A stretch of DNA of 64,000 nucleotides. Source: Thecamonas trahens ATCC 50062 (taxonomy: Eukaryota; Apusozoa; Apusomonadida; Apusomonadidae). A program made the translations under genes and the position numbers. The first letter of the stretch is position 1. Each line of letters opens with the position of its first letter. Positions 9,119 to 17,821 of the stretch are shown here, piece after piece. Below the pieces are notes generated by a model, which was given only the letters and a program-made list of their open reading frames with translations, was not told the DNA's origin and did no database searches. The stretch is from contig NW_013657644.1 in assembly GCF_000142905.1 (NCBI RefSeq), forward strand, positions 115,697 to 179,696. The letters are read 5' to 3'.

Positions 9119-11116
9119 ATGGGACGAAGGAAGACCCGTGCTATGTCGTCAACATATGCTACCTCCACAGCAAGCACATACCCACAGGAGACACCCAGTG
9201 ACTCCTCCCGCCTCCGCCCGGTCTCTGCCAATACCGTCAGCTCCTCGCCGTATTCGGATGCCAATGCCATCGGTCGTCCAGGTGTCCAGCCAACGTCTTC
9301 GGATGAGCTCTATCTTCATTCGGAACCGTCGCGGACGCGCCATACTTCGCCGGCACGCAAGGCAACCCGCCGCGGACAGAGGCGCAGTGGCAGACGTGGT
9401 GCTGGCGAGTCGTCCGAGGACTCGATCTCGCTGCTCTGGCTTGACTCGCCGCGTAGCTCGTCGCGCAGAGCCGCAGCTGTGGCCGCTACCGACTCATGGT
9501 GGCTATGCTGTGGGGCCTGCGCTGGCACGCCGCCTCGAGCCACCGGCTCGACCTCGTGGTCGGATGGGGACGAGGAGCTGCCCTCAGATCTGGTGGCCAC
9601 CGACGAGCTGTTTGATGGCGCTCCCGGCGAGTCGTCGCTCTCGTCGCTGCAGTCTGCCGAGGCTGTCGTGGCACCCAGGGAGTACGCCAATGTCAACCGG
9701 CGGCTCCCTGCCGACCGCTTCGACTATCTGGCTCGCCCGCTGGAGTGGCCTGCGCTCGAGTCGATTGGCCTCGCCGTCGACTGGTCCGAGACCCTCGGGC
9801 GCGGCGCTTACGGTGAAGTCTATCGCGTCGACCGAGTCGGGCGCAATCCGCCTTGCGACAGCCTCCCGGACGGCGTCTCTCTCCCGCGCCGTCTCCGCTG
9901 CGGCGCCGAGCTCTGTGTCAAGACCCTCGCCAACAAGCCGGTCCACAACCGCGGTCCGCTCGATTCCGACGTCTGGATGGGCCGTGTCGCCAAGGAGATC
10001 CACATGCTTAAGCTTGTGCAAGGAGGGCCAAACATTGTCGCCTTTGGCGGCTCGTACGTCACTGCCGGCTCGGACGTCCGCCTCCTGCTCTTTGAGCGCA
10101 TCGAGTCGTCGTCGTTCAACACGCTCTTCCTTGCCCTCAAAGGCCTCGAGATTCCGCTGTACCTGTACAAGCTCCTCGCTGCGCTTGACTTTACCCACTC
10201 CCGCGGTCTCATCCATCGCGATGTCAAAGGTGGCAACATCCTGTACAACCGCGCCTCACAAAAGCTCCGCCTCATCGACTGGGGCTTTGCCGAGTTCTAC
10301 TTTCCGGACGCCACCATGTCGTCGTGGCCCGGCACCCGCAACTACAAGGCACCCGAGCTCTTCCTCCACTACCGCCAGTACTCGTACGCCGTCGACATGT
10401 GGGCCTTTGGCTGTGTCATGGGCACCCTTGTCCTCAAGCGCTTTCCGCTTTTCTCCTCGGCCCCGCATGCCGACAAGCGCGTCGCCAACAGGATGCAGCT
10501 CGCCTCGGTTGTCCGCTACCTCGGCCTCCGTGACTACGAGGCCTACCTCGCCGCCTATGACTTTCCTGCCCGTGCTCTCGTCGACTACTCACCCGACGCG
10601 CTCTACAACCGGAGCCGCAAGTCTCGGTCCAAGGCAAAGGCAAAGGCAAAGGCAAAGTCGCCGCTGCCGAGCCCGCCGCCAACCACCACCTCGACCGTCG
10701 ACGAGCAGCATGAGGTGGCGACGTCGTCGCTCGACGACTCGACACCACGAGTCAAGGAAAAGGCGACGAAGAAGAAGAAGAAGAAGGCCAAGCGCAAGGC
10801 CGCGGCCCACCTCGACCGCGTCGACTGGCGCCGCCTCGCCGCCGCCTACGATGACGGCCGCGCCACCGACGCAGCGCTCGACCTGCTCGACCGCGTCCTC
10901 GTTTACGACCACACCAACCGCCTGACAGCCGCCGAGGCCATGCGCCACCCGTACTTTGACGAGGTCCGCTCCCGGCTCGGCACCTCGTGGGACAAGCCTA
11001 TTCCGCTCGGGCTCTCCAGTACCTCGATCTCGACCTCGTCGTCCATCTCGGCTTCGGACTCGTCGACCTCGTACTCGACGTTCAAGCGCCGCGAGGCGTC
11101 CGGTAACTACCTGTGA
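9119..11116 (+). CDS. Casein kinase 2 alpha-like Ser/Thr protein kinase with basic insert
   Basis: 665 aa; ATG chosen directly after the G-poor leader. The N-terminal about 215 residues are Ser/Arg-rich and disordered. The kinase domain starts with a glycine loop LGRGAYGEV (226-234), catalytic Lys K268 (CVKTL), HRD loop IHRDVKGGN with D368, and DWG (D387) in place of DFG. DWG plus KLRLIDWGFAEFYFP, the PEL motif and a late DLLDRVLVYDHTNRLTAAEAMRHPYF block are hallmarks of CK2 alpha. It is much longer than CK2 alpha (about 350 aa). A roughly 70-residue Lys/Ala/Ser-rich insert (SKAKAKAKAKS, then a KKKKKK run) interrupts the C-lobe. All catalytic residues are present, so activity is likely. Its stop lies 13 bp from that of the convergent gene. 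Confidence 0.85.
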   Translation: MGRRKTRAMSSTYATSTASTYPQETPSDSSRLRPVSANTVSSSPYSDANAIGRPGVQPTSSDELYLHSEPSRTRHTSPARKATRRGQRRSGRRGAGESSEDSISLLWLDSPRSSSRRAAAVAATDSWWLCCGACAGTPPRATGSTSWSDGDEELPSDLVATDELFDGAPGESSLSSLQSAEAVVAPREYANVNRRLPADRFDYLARPLEWPALESIGLAVDWSETLGRGAYGEVYRVDRVGRNPPCDSLPDGVSLPRRLRCGAELCVKTLANKPVHNRGPLDSDVWMGRVAKEIHMLKLVQGGPNIVAFGGSYVTAGSDVRLLLFERIESSSFNTLFLALKGLEIPLYLYKLLAALDFTHSRGLIHRDVKGGNILYNRASQKLRLIDWGFAEFYFPDATMSSWPGTRNYKAPELFLHYRQYSYAVDMWAFGCVMGTLVLKRFPLFSSAPHADKRVANRMQLASVVRYLGLRDYEAYLAAYDFPARALVDYSPDALYNRSRKSRSKAKAKAKAKSPLPSPPPTTTSTVDEQHEVATSSLDDSTPRVKEKATKKKKKKAKRKAAAHLDRVDWRRLAAAYDDGRATDAALDLLDRVLVYDHTNRLTAAEAMRHPYFDEVRSRLGTSWDKPIPLGLSSTSISTSSSISASDSSTSYSTFKRREASGNYL

Positions 11117-11129
11117 ACGCACCTGTGCC

Positions 11130-12461
11130 TCATGCGTCGTTTGCAATAAGCATCGTCTCCTCCTGCAGCTGCGCAAGCCGCAGCTTTTGCTCCGCAAGCT
11201 GCTGCTCGTAAATGTACAGCGGCACCGTGCCCTGGGCCGTGTACGGCGGCACATAGCCACCATGCGGTGGCGCGGTTGACGGCGGCGGCGGCAGCGAAAC
11301 TGCAGGCAGTGATGCACCCAGCGAGCCAAGCGAGAGAGGCGGCGAGCCGCCAACGCCGCCGCTACTCGGCGAGCCCGGGCTCGCGCTGACCGGCGACGGA
11401 TAAATGTCGTTGTCGTACCGCAGCCGCGACCGCATCGGCGACGCTGCCAGCGGCGATGCTGCCAGCGGCGATGCCGCCTGCACTTGCCGTAGATCAGCCA
11501 ACCGTGACCGCTCCTCGTCCAGCTCGCGCCGCGCCAGCGACAGCCGCGCTGCAGCCTCGTCGAGTTCCGACCGCCGCATCTCCAACGAGACCTTTTCGTC
11601 TTGAATGAGGTTGGCGTGCGCCTCGAGCAGCGCCTGCCTCGCCAGATACTCTTCGTCCTGCGCGTCCTTTAGCGCCACCAGTCGCTGCTGCGCCGCCGCC
11701 AGCTGCTCGCGAGCCGCCCGCAGCGTCTCGGCCTCCTCGTCCAGCTGCGACGCACGCGCGCCCGACATATCAGCGCTCGCGCCGCTGGCCTCGGCCACGC
11801 TGGCCTCGGCAGCAGCGCCCTCGCCCTCACCCTCGCCCTGTGGCTCCACACCCAGCGCCGACCCCGAAAGTGAGGTTGCAGCAAGAACGGCGTCGCGATG
11901 GCTCCGGCGAGCCAGCATGTCCATGGTGGCCTCTGCCCGGAGGCGGGCCTTTGCCCTGCGGCGGGCTCCTTCGACGATGCGCCTGTGCTGCTTCTGGGCC
12001 TCGGACGCCCCAACCAGGGCCTCTCTGTGGCCATCCAACTCTGCCCGGAACGCCTCCATTCGGCTTGCCAGCTCCTCACCAGCCGCCAGCGAGTCCAGCG
12101 AGGTCTGTGGCAGCGGGAACAGCGCTTCCCCAGCAACAAACTGGCTCAGCCGCCGCCTGCGATAGTCAGCAAGCGTGAGCAGTGGTGCCGTGTGAACCAC
12201 CTGCGGCACCGCATGACCTGTACCAGTCCCCCATCCCCACCCCCGCCAAGTGCCCCATGTACACATAGCCCCTTAATGAGTCAGACCCTATCCTGTTTCT
12301 CCATTGTGCCCCCCCCCCTCCCCCCCGCCGCCGCCCCCTCTCGCCCCCTCCCGCCCCGCCCCCTCTCCTGACATACGGCTACTGCGCACAGGCGCCACTC
12401 CCTTGGCACCTTCCGTTCTCCGCGAGCTTGCACGGGTGGTCACAACCCGTCCTACGGGCAT
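11130..12461 (-). CDS. Coiled-coil protein, two exons
   Basis: Proposed exons 12461-12377 and 12217-11130 with a 159-nt intron (GTATGT...TACAG, containing a CTGAC branch-like motif), giving 390 aa. The first exon begins MPVGRVVTTRASS and follows a C/A-rich G-poor leader on the minus strand. Without this splice the frame opens only at an odd Trp/Gly-rich MCTWGTWRGW start, which I read as intron sequence. The body is a strong heptad coiled coil (about residues 75-135 and 195-285, rich in Glu, Arg, Ala). A Pro/Ser-rich linker and a short terminal helix (EQQLAEQKLRLAQLQEE) follow. No domain is recognised; an adaptor or cytoskeletal role is possible but unsupported. Confidence 0.55.
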
Positions 12462-12598
12462 ACTCGCACTCGGTGGTCGTGTGTGTGAGGCGGGGGGGGG
12501 GAGGACGATAGCGTGGAGCGGAGTGTGGAGGAGGAGGTAACGATTATCGCATCGAGAGATAATTGACGCTTGCCGCCTGAAACAGCATCCATTATCCC

Positions 12599-13139
12599 AT
12601 CAACAAACAATCATACTCCCCCAACCAATATTCACATCAACAAACAATCATACTCCCCCAACCATTATTCACATCAACAAACAATCATACTCCCCCAACC
12701 ATTATTCACATCAACAAACAATCATACTCCCCCAACCATTATTCACATCAACAAACAATCATACTCCCCCAACCATTATTCACATCAACAAACAATCATA
12801 CTCCCCCAACCATTATTCACATCAACAAACAATCATACTCCCCCAACCAATATTCACATCAACAAACAATCATACTCCCCCAACCATTATTCACATCAAC
12901 AAACAATCATACTCCCCCAACCATTATTCACATCAACAAACAATCATACTCCCCCAACCATTATTCACATCAACAAACAATCATACTCCCCCAACCATTA
13001 TTCACATCAACAAACAATCATACTCCCCCAACCATTATTCACATCAACAAACAATCATACTCCCCCAACCATTATTCACATCAACAAACAATCATACTCC
13101 CCCAACCATTATTCACATCAACAAACAATCATACTCCCG
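12599..13139. repeat. 37-bp AT-rich tandem minisatellite, about 14.6 copies
   Basis: Perfect 37-bp head-to-tail repeats with unit core CAACAAACAATCATACTCCC plus AACCATTATTCACAT. The only clear variant has AACCAATATTC instead of AACCATTATTC and occurs twice (near 12623 and 12845). The unit is markedly AT-rich against a GC-rich background. There are no spacers between units, so this is not a CRISPR array. The reading frame through it is an artefact of repetition. Confidence 0.95.
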
Positions 13140-13256
13140 CCTCTCCCCCCCGCCCCTCTGCCCCTCCACTCCCCGCACCTGTCCCCAGCGCTCGCCACAG
13201 TCAGCAGGCGGTGAAGAAGACACGCTGAAGGGTGTGCAGAGAGACGACCGGCCGTC

Positions 13257-14632
13257 ATGCCCAGCGTACCCGAGCTGGAACAGGCCCGTGACGGCCTGAG
13301 GAGCCGGATACGGACCTTGAGCACCGAGCCGGATCTGGCCGCCAATGCCGCCAAGCTCGCCCAGGTCCAATCCCTGTATGTCGCCTACCAGCGGACATGT
13401 AACCTGCTGGCCAAGCTGCGCTGGGCAAGATCGCCGTCGCCTCGTATCGCTGCTCTGCTTGCCAAGGAGAAGGCTGCGCTCAAGACCAAGATCGCTGCCG
13501 CAAAGGCCCGCAACGAGGTCTTTGTTGTCCTCCAGGCCATGTATGATCGCTACACCGCCCTCAGGGTCATGCTCGCCGCCGCTTCCGCCATGTACGGACA
13601 GACCGCTGATGGGACTGCTCCTGAAGGCCAAGTCTCGTCCGACGGGAGCGATGCCGGTGCAGAGGCCCTACTCGCCGCCGCCGAGCCCCACCGCCCGTCG
13701 GTCTCAGACACCCCGTTCCGGGTCATCCACGTCGGCTCCAACACCTCCAAGATCCTGACCCCGCCTCGCCCGACCCCGCCGTCTTCGCGGCCGGTCCACC
13801 ATCGCGACGTTTCCATGCCCGCTTCGCCTCCGCGGCCGGAACGTCCCAGCACGCCGCCTCCCGACGAGCTGGAGCGCATGGAGCCAGGCGCCCGAGCCGA
13901 ATTGCTCCGCGCACCCATCCTGGTCGTCGATGACAATGCCGGCGGCTGGAACCGACGCCAGACTGTGCCAGACAATGTTGAAGACGGCACCAGCGCCGAG
14001 GATGCTATGGCTGTTGATGATGATGGCCCGTCTCGTGTCTCGGACGCAATGGATGAGTCCTCGTCGGCCATCGACGACTCGTCCAGCATCGACGACTCGG
14101 AGTCGAGCTCCGGCCGTTGTAATGCCGACTCCGACGCCGACGACCTTACCCGTCTGACAATGCTCCGATCGCCGATGGTCGTTTTGGCCCCAAAGACCGT
14201 GACGACGACTGGCAACTGGCGTCGCGCTCGTCCGACTCCACCTCGGCCGAGACCAACGAGAGCAGCGCCCGTAGCGACGACGATGTTTATGATGAGAGTG
14301 CTGACGACGCTAGCGATGACGAGCTCTACTCGTACGAACACAGCAGCAGCTGCGTGTTAGCCGACTCGGCGAGCTTGGCCATGCTGACTGACATCACGCT
14401 CTCGCCCTGGCGCCCTGTCGCGCTCGCCAATGTCCGCGTGCTCACCCCGCAGGCCACCGTCGATGCCGAGACTGCCTCGCCCTTGGCCTCGCGCCCACCG
14501 CGATTCCGCACTAATCTGGACCAGGCCTCGGCCTCAGCAACCTCGTCACGCCCAGATCCAGAGTCCGAGCGCCCACCGGCTCCTACCCGACGCCGCCGTG
14601 CCCAGCATACCTGTGGGTGTGCCATCATGTAG
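13257..14632 (+). CDS. Acidic protein with N-terminal helices and C-terminal CAAX box, two exons
   Basis: Proposed exons 13257-14118 and 14196-14632 (77-nt intron, GTAATG...CAAAG, internal CTGAC), 432 aa. I do not recognise the family. Residues 1-120 are helical and basic/hydrophobic, possibly a coiled coil. A Pro-rich linker follows, then a long Asp/Ser stretch interrupted by the intron (SSSGR|YRDDDWQLASRSSDS). The tail ends RRRAQHTCGCAIM, where CAIM is a CaaX prenylation box with a nearby Cys and a basic cluster. That predicts lipid anchoring to a membrane. Without splicing, the first frame degenerates after 14160 and the CAAX frame has no start. The last 8 bp overlap the convergent gene's stop. 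Confidence 0.6.
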
Positions 14633-15635
14633 GCGCCGCGATGGCGTCGTCAAAGAATGGCACTACCGGACCGGACGAAGACGGGACGCATGGCCGGATA
14701 TACCGGTGGTTGGCGTCGACTAGGCGCGGCATGTAGCTTGACTTGATGCCGAGCTTGTCATAGATCGAATACATGTATGGCTCGCCAATGAACATCAGCG
14801 CCTCGTACGAGACGACAACGTCGACGTAGCCCGCCGCCATCAGCGATCGCACCAGCTCTCGCCCATGCTGCATCTCCCACACATTTGTCGTGCTATCGCC
14901 GCCATTATGCATGTTGAGCTTGGAGCACTGCTCGATATGCGCATCGCGGACTGTGAGCACCACAAAGACGTCCTCGAAGCTGCGCTCCAGCGACGCAACC
15001 AACGTAGGAATCTCTGGAAACGAGCCACGCACTCCAACATCGCGATTGCCGTGTGGTAGCGAGCGATGGAAGACATGATGCTTGCGATTTCCAATGTCTT
15101 CTAGCCCGTCCCACCCGTCCATGATCCCCAGCGCCGCCGCCAACGACTTTGCCGTCAGTCGAGAGCCCGACGACTCGATGCCGACCACAACAAACGCGGC
15201 CTCCCCGCCATGTCGGCTTGCTGTCGGCCTCTTCCTCCGCTGTCGCTTGGGAATGATGCTTTCGTATGACGCGGCTCGCTGCCGGCCATCCACGCAGTGC
15301 TGACCCTTCGGCTCGTCGGCAGCCGGCACATGGGCGACAAAGATGGAGAAGACGATGGTGACGGCGGTGATGCCCGCCACCCCGAGGACCAGCATCCTGA
15401 TAACCGCGAGTGTCGGCGTGCGCGTGCCCGAAAACGCCCACACGCCGATCGACATACACATCAGCAGCAGAACCATGGCCAGCACAAAGGCCGCACCCAT
15501 CACCACTGCGTCCGACCGAGGCGGCGTGGCCACCAACTGGGTCACGGCCCAACACAGCGCAGCGCCACATCCTCCACATGCCAGGCCATACCAGGCATCA
15601 CCGCCATCGCCTCGCCTACCGTGTCTTCTCCCCAT
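14625..15635 (-). CDS. Sulfotransferase-like membrane protein
   Basis: 336 aa, ATG at 15635. Three hydrophobic segments lie in the first about 115 residues (around 14-35, 45-70 and 78-105), so this is a membrane-anchored protein. The soluble domain begins with FVVVGIESSGSRLTAKSL, a P-loop-like strand-loop-helix of the type that binds the 5' phosphosulfate of PAPS in sulfotransferases. A later strand VFVVLTVRD and VVVSYEAL are placed like the 3'-phosphate-binding and following strands. Assignment to the sulfotransferase clan is by fold pattern only; substrate is unknown. A Golgi type II location would be typical, but three N-terminal segments are unusual. Confidence 0.5.
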   Translation of the reverse strand: MGRRHGRRGDGGDAWYGLACGGCGAALCWAVTQLVATPPRSDAVVMGAAFVLAMVLLLMCMSIGVWAFSGTRTPTLAVIRMLVLGVAGITAVTIVFSIFVAHVPAADEPKGQHCVDGRQRAASYESIIPKRQRRKRPTASRHGGEAAFVVVGIESSGSRLTAKSLAAALGIMDGWDGLEDIGNRKHHVFHRSLPHGNRDVGVRGSFPEIPTLVASLERSFEDVFVVLTVRDAHIEQCSKLNMHNGGDSTTNVWEMQHGRELVRSLMAAGYVDVVVSYEALMFIGEPYMYSIYDKLGIKSSYMPRLVDANHRYIRPCVPSSSGPVVPFFDDAIAAPT

Positions 15636-15756
15636 GGACTCACACACACACACACACGCACACACACACGAGCAAGGGGTACCCCGGCGCCTCACTCGAG
15701 TCGGGTGGTCATCCCGCCCGCTTTGCTCCTCACTCTCACCCTCTCACACACGCCCT

Positions 15757-15785
15757 CGCCCTCTCTCTCTCTCTCTCTCTCTCTC
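15757..15785. repeat. (CT)n microsatellite
   Basis: A run of about 14 CT dinucleotides lies between the sulfotransferase-like gene start and the BRE stop. A (CA)n run also lies at about 15642-15670, in the minus-strand leader of the sulfotransferase-like gene. Confidence 0.9.
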
Positions 15786-15817
15786 GTCAGTCTGTTGACA
15801 ATTGCTTACATGGCGCT

Positions 15818-17161
15818 CTACCCAAGCGATGAGACAAAGGTCTGACTAGCAGTCTTGAGCTGGTTCTTGATGGCAGCGACCATGGCCGGTGTGTCCCACT
15901 CGGGTGAATACGGGTAGCCGTCGTAGGTGGAGGAGATGGGCCCGATGGCCGGCGGTGCATGGACGTGGCCGAGGGTGGCAAAGACAATGGAGGGCTTCTG
16001 CTGCGGAAAGACCGCCGGGAGCGTGATGGTGGCGAGGACCGCAACCCGCGCCGTCCGCAGCAGGAACGCGATCTTGAGATAGTTGGTCCGGTCGACCTCC
16101 AAGAGCGCCGGTGCCAGCGCCTCGTCGGCAAGCAGCGCGTTGATGAGATCCTGTCGAAGCAGCTGCGACTGGGCCAGGAACGGTAGCTGGCGTGCCACGC
16201 CCGCCTCCACTTCTGGGAGAAAGTCCATTAGCGGAGTGTCCATGGCCCATGTAGGGAGTGTGAGCGCCGACAGCTGGTCGACCCAGTAGCTCGAGACGAT
16301 GAGCGAGGCCTGCGTGCTGCCGATGGTAAGTCCGCCATTGTCGAGCTCGTACACAAGCCGCAGCACCAGAGTGTGAACGTCTGGGTCGGCGGCCCGTGCC
16401 TCAGCTGCCGCTGCCACATCAGTGTCGAGCACATACTGCCCCAGATCAACCTCCAGCGGCACATGCATCACCGCCCACTTGCGGAACGACGAGAGGTTGG
16501 CATCAGAGCCAGTGTTCGTCTCGCCTGCGGAGCGCCCGGTCGCTCCCGCCGCCACAGCTGGCAGCGCGCCCTCGCCACAGCCGTCAAACCTTGCACCCGC
16601 CGCTGCCCGTCCCGCCTCCAGCTGAGCAGCAAGCGTTGTCACTTTCGGCCACGCTTCGGGCCGCTCGTCGACCAAGATGGCCTCAAAGCCTTCGCGCTGC
16701 GACGCCGTCGCAAGATCCAGCCCGAGCAGCGCGTTGCCTGACAGCTCCTTCAGCGACGCCCGGTAGCCGGCGGCCACCTCGTCGAGCATACCAGCGAGTA
16801 GCCGCTCGAGCGCCGTGACATCGTCTCGGGTCCAGCCCTTAACCGGTGCCAGTTCGGGCCAGCGCGCCGTGAGCAGCGCCGTCTGCTGCGGCTCGAGCAC
16901 GAGATCCGGAAGTAAGGTAGCCCTTGCGCCGCGTGCCGCATCAAACACCACCCGCCAGGTAAAGACCGATCCACAGAGCGCCGGGAAGACAGGACATACC
17001 AACGGAACATCTGCACCACTCCCGCCCACTGCCTTTGCCCCTGCCAGCCCCTTGACCGCCGCCGCCAGCGCCGGTCGAGGCACCGCCCCATGGAGACCCT
17101 TCCTTCCCGAGCTGTTGGTGGCGCCCAGGTACGCCACCATGGGTGAGTCGTACTTGTCCAT
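15818..17161 (-). CDS. BABAM2: BRE/BABAM2 (BRCC45), BRISC and BRCA1-A complex subunit
   Basis: 447 aa. BRE is a scaffold of two K63-deubiquitinase assemblies, BRISC and BRCA1-A. Support comes from two UEV-like regions. At about residues 65-130, FTWRVVFDAARGARATLLPDLVL parallels human [20 protein letters not shown]. Near the C-terminus, RTNYLKIAFLL...TITLPAVFPQQKPSIVF parallels GFTKLTLLL...IDLPLFFPRDQPTLTF, and GYPYSPEWD parallels NYPYSPRWD. The total length is close to human (383 aa) plus loops. The ATG at 17161 (MDKYDSPMVAYLG) was preferred to one at 17332, because sequence between them is C-rich leader. No catalytic residues are expected in this subunit. Confidence 0.8.
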   Translation of the reverse strand: MDKYDSPMVAYLGATNSSGRKGLHGAVPRPALAAAVKGLAGAKAVGGSGADVPLVCPVFPALCGSVFTWRVVFDAARGARATLLPDLVLEPQQTALLTARWPELAPVKGWTRDDVTALERLLAGMLDEVAAGYRASLKELSGNALLGLDLATASQREGFEAILVDERPEAWPKVTTLAAQLEAGRAAAGARFDGCGEGALPAVAAGATGRSAGETNTGSDANLSSFRKWAVMHVPLEVDLGQYVLDTDVAAAAEARAADPDVHTLVLRLVYELDNGGLTIGSTQASLIVSSYWVDQLSALTLPTWAMDTPLMDFLPEVEAGVARQLPFLAQSQLLRQDLINALLADEALAPALLEVDRTNYLKIAFLLRTARVAVLATITLPAVFPQQKPSIVFATLGHVHAPPAIGPISSTYDGYPYSPEWDTPAMVAAIKNQLKTASQTFVSSLG

Positions 17162-17630
17162 CTCTGCGGACCTCTTCTGGACGTGTCTACTCTGCGTGAA
17201 GTGAGTGAGGTATGTCAGTCTGTCGTGTTGTTGAGAAGGGGAAGGGAGGGGGGGGAGGGGGAGGGGGTTGGCACAAGGCGGCGCCTGGCGCGTGGAGCAG
17301 GTGTTCCGTCCTCCTCTGCCACCAGCCACCATCCAACGATTAATTCATCGATTAATCACACATGAGCCCCACAGACAACCACACACACACTTTCTCCCTC
17401 ACGGACACACACACACTCTCTCTCTCTCTTTTCCTCTCTTGATCCTCAAACCTCTCCATGCCCATTCCCATTTCAATACCCCACCATACTCCGATCTCCA
17501 CCAATAACCCCCCCCCCCCCCCGTCCTCCTCAGGGACCCAGCACTCTGCCCGAATGGGGGGGGGGGGTCCCCCCGCGGGAGAAGGGACCTGCAAAATAAC
17601 GGAAATGCCGCGGAAATGAGGAAAGGAAGG

Positions 17631-17666
<36 letters not shown>

Positions 17667-17746
17667 ACGGGCAGACACGGCATAGCCACACCCGCGCGTC
17701 TAGCACAAGCACTCCTCCTCACACACACTTGCGCACATACACACAC

Positions 17747-17783
<37 letters not shown>

Positions 17784-17821
17784 CATACACACATACACCC
17801 TCCTCCCCTCCCTTGTCACCC
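17162..17821. repeat. Divergent intergenic region with homopolymers and microsatellites
   Basis: Between the BRE and Sec7 starts. It contains C-rich/CA runs, a 15-C tract near 17508, a 30-G tract at about 17634-17663, (CA)n at about 17733-17762 and (TA)n at about 17765-17783. The last 100 bases before the Sec7 ATG are nearly G-free. It serves as promoter and leader for both genes; no coding sequence is supported. Confidence 0.8.

Noticed and set aside
8646-10925. Long second frame across the leader and the CK2-like kinase
   Set aside because: Ser/Arg/Pro-biased out-of-frame translation; the kinase motifs are in another frame.
11130-12266. Start of the coiled-coil gene at MCTWGTWRGW
   Set aside because: This Trp/Gly run is probably G-rich intron; an upstream exon with a C/A leader, GTATGT donor and matching phase explains the gene better.
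12599-13139. Regular 37-bp repeats, CRISPR-like in period
   Set aside because: Units are head-to-tail with no spacers and there are no cas genes; the genome is eukaryotic. It is a minisatellite.
17162-17332. 57-residue upstream extension of BRE
   Set aside because: Encoded by C-rich leader-like sequence with no similarity to the BRE N-terminus.
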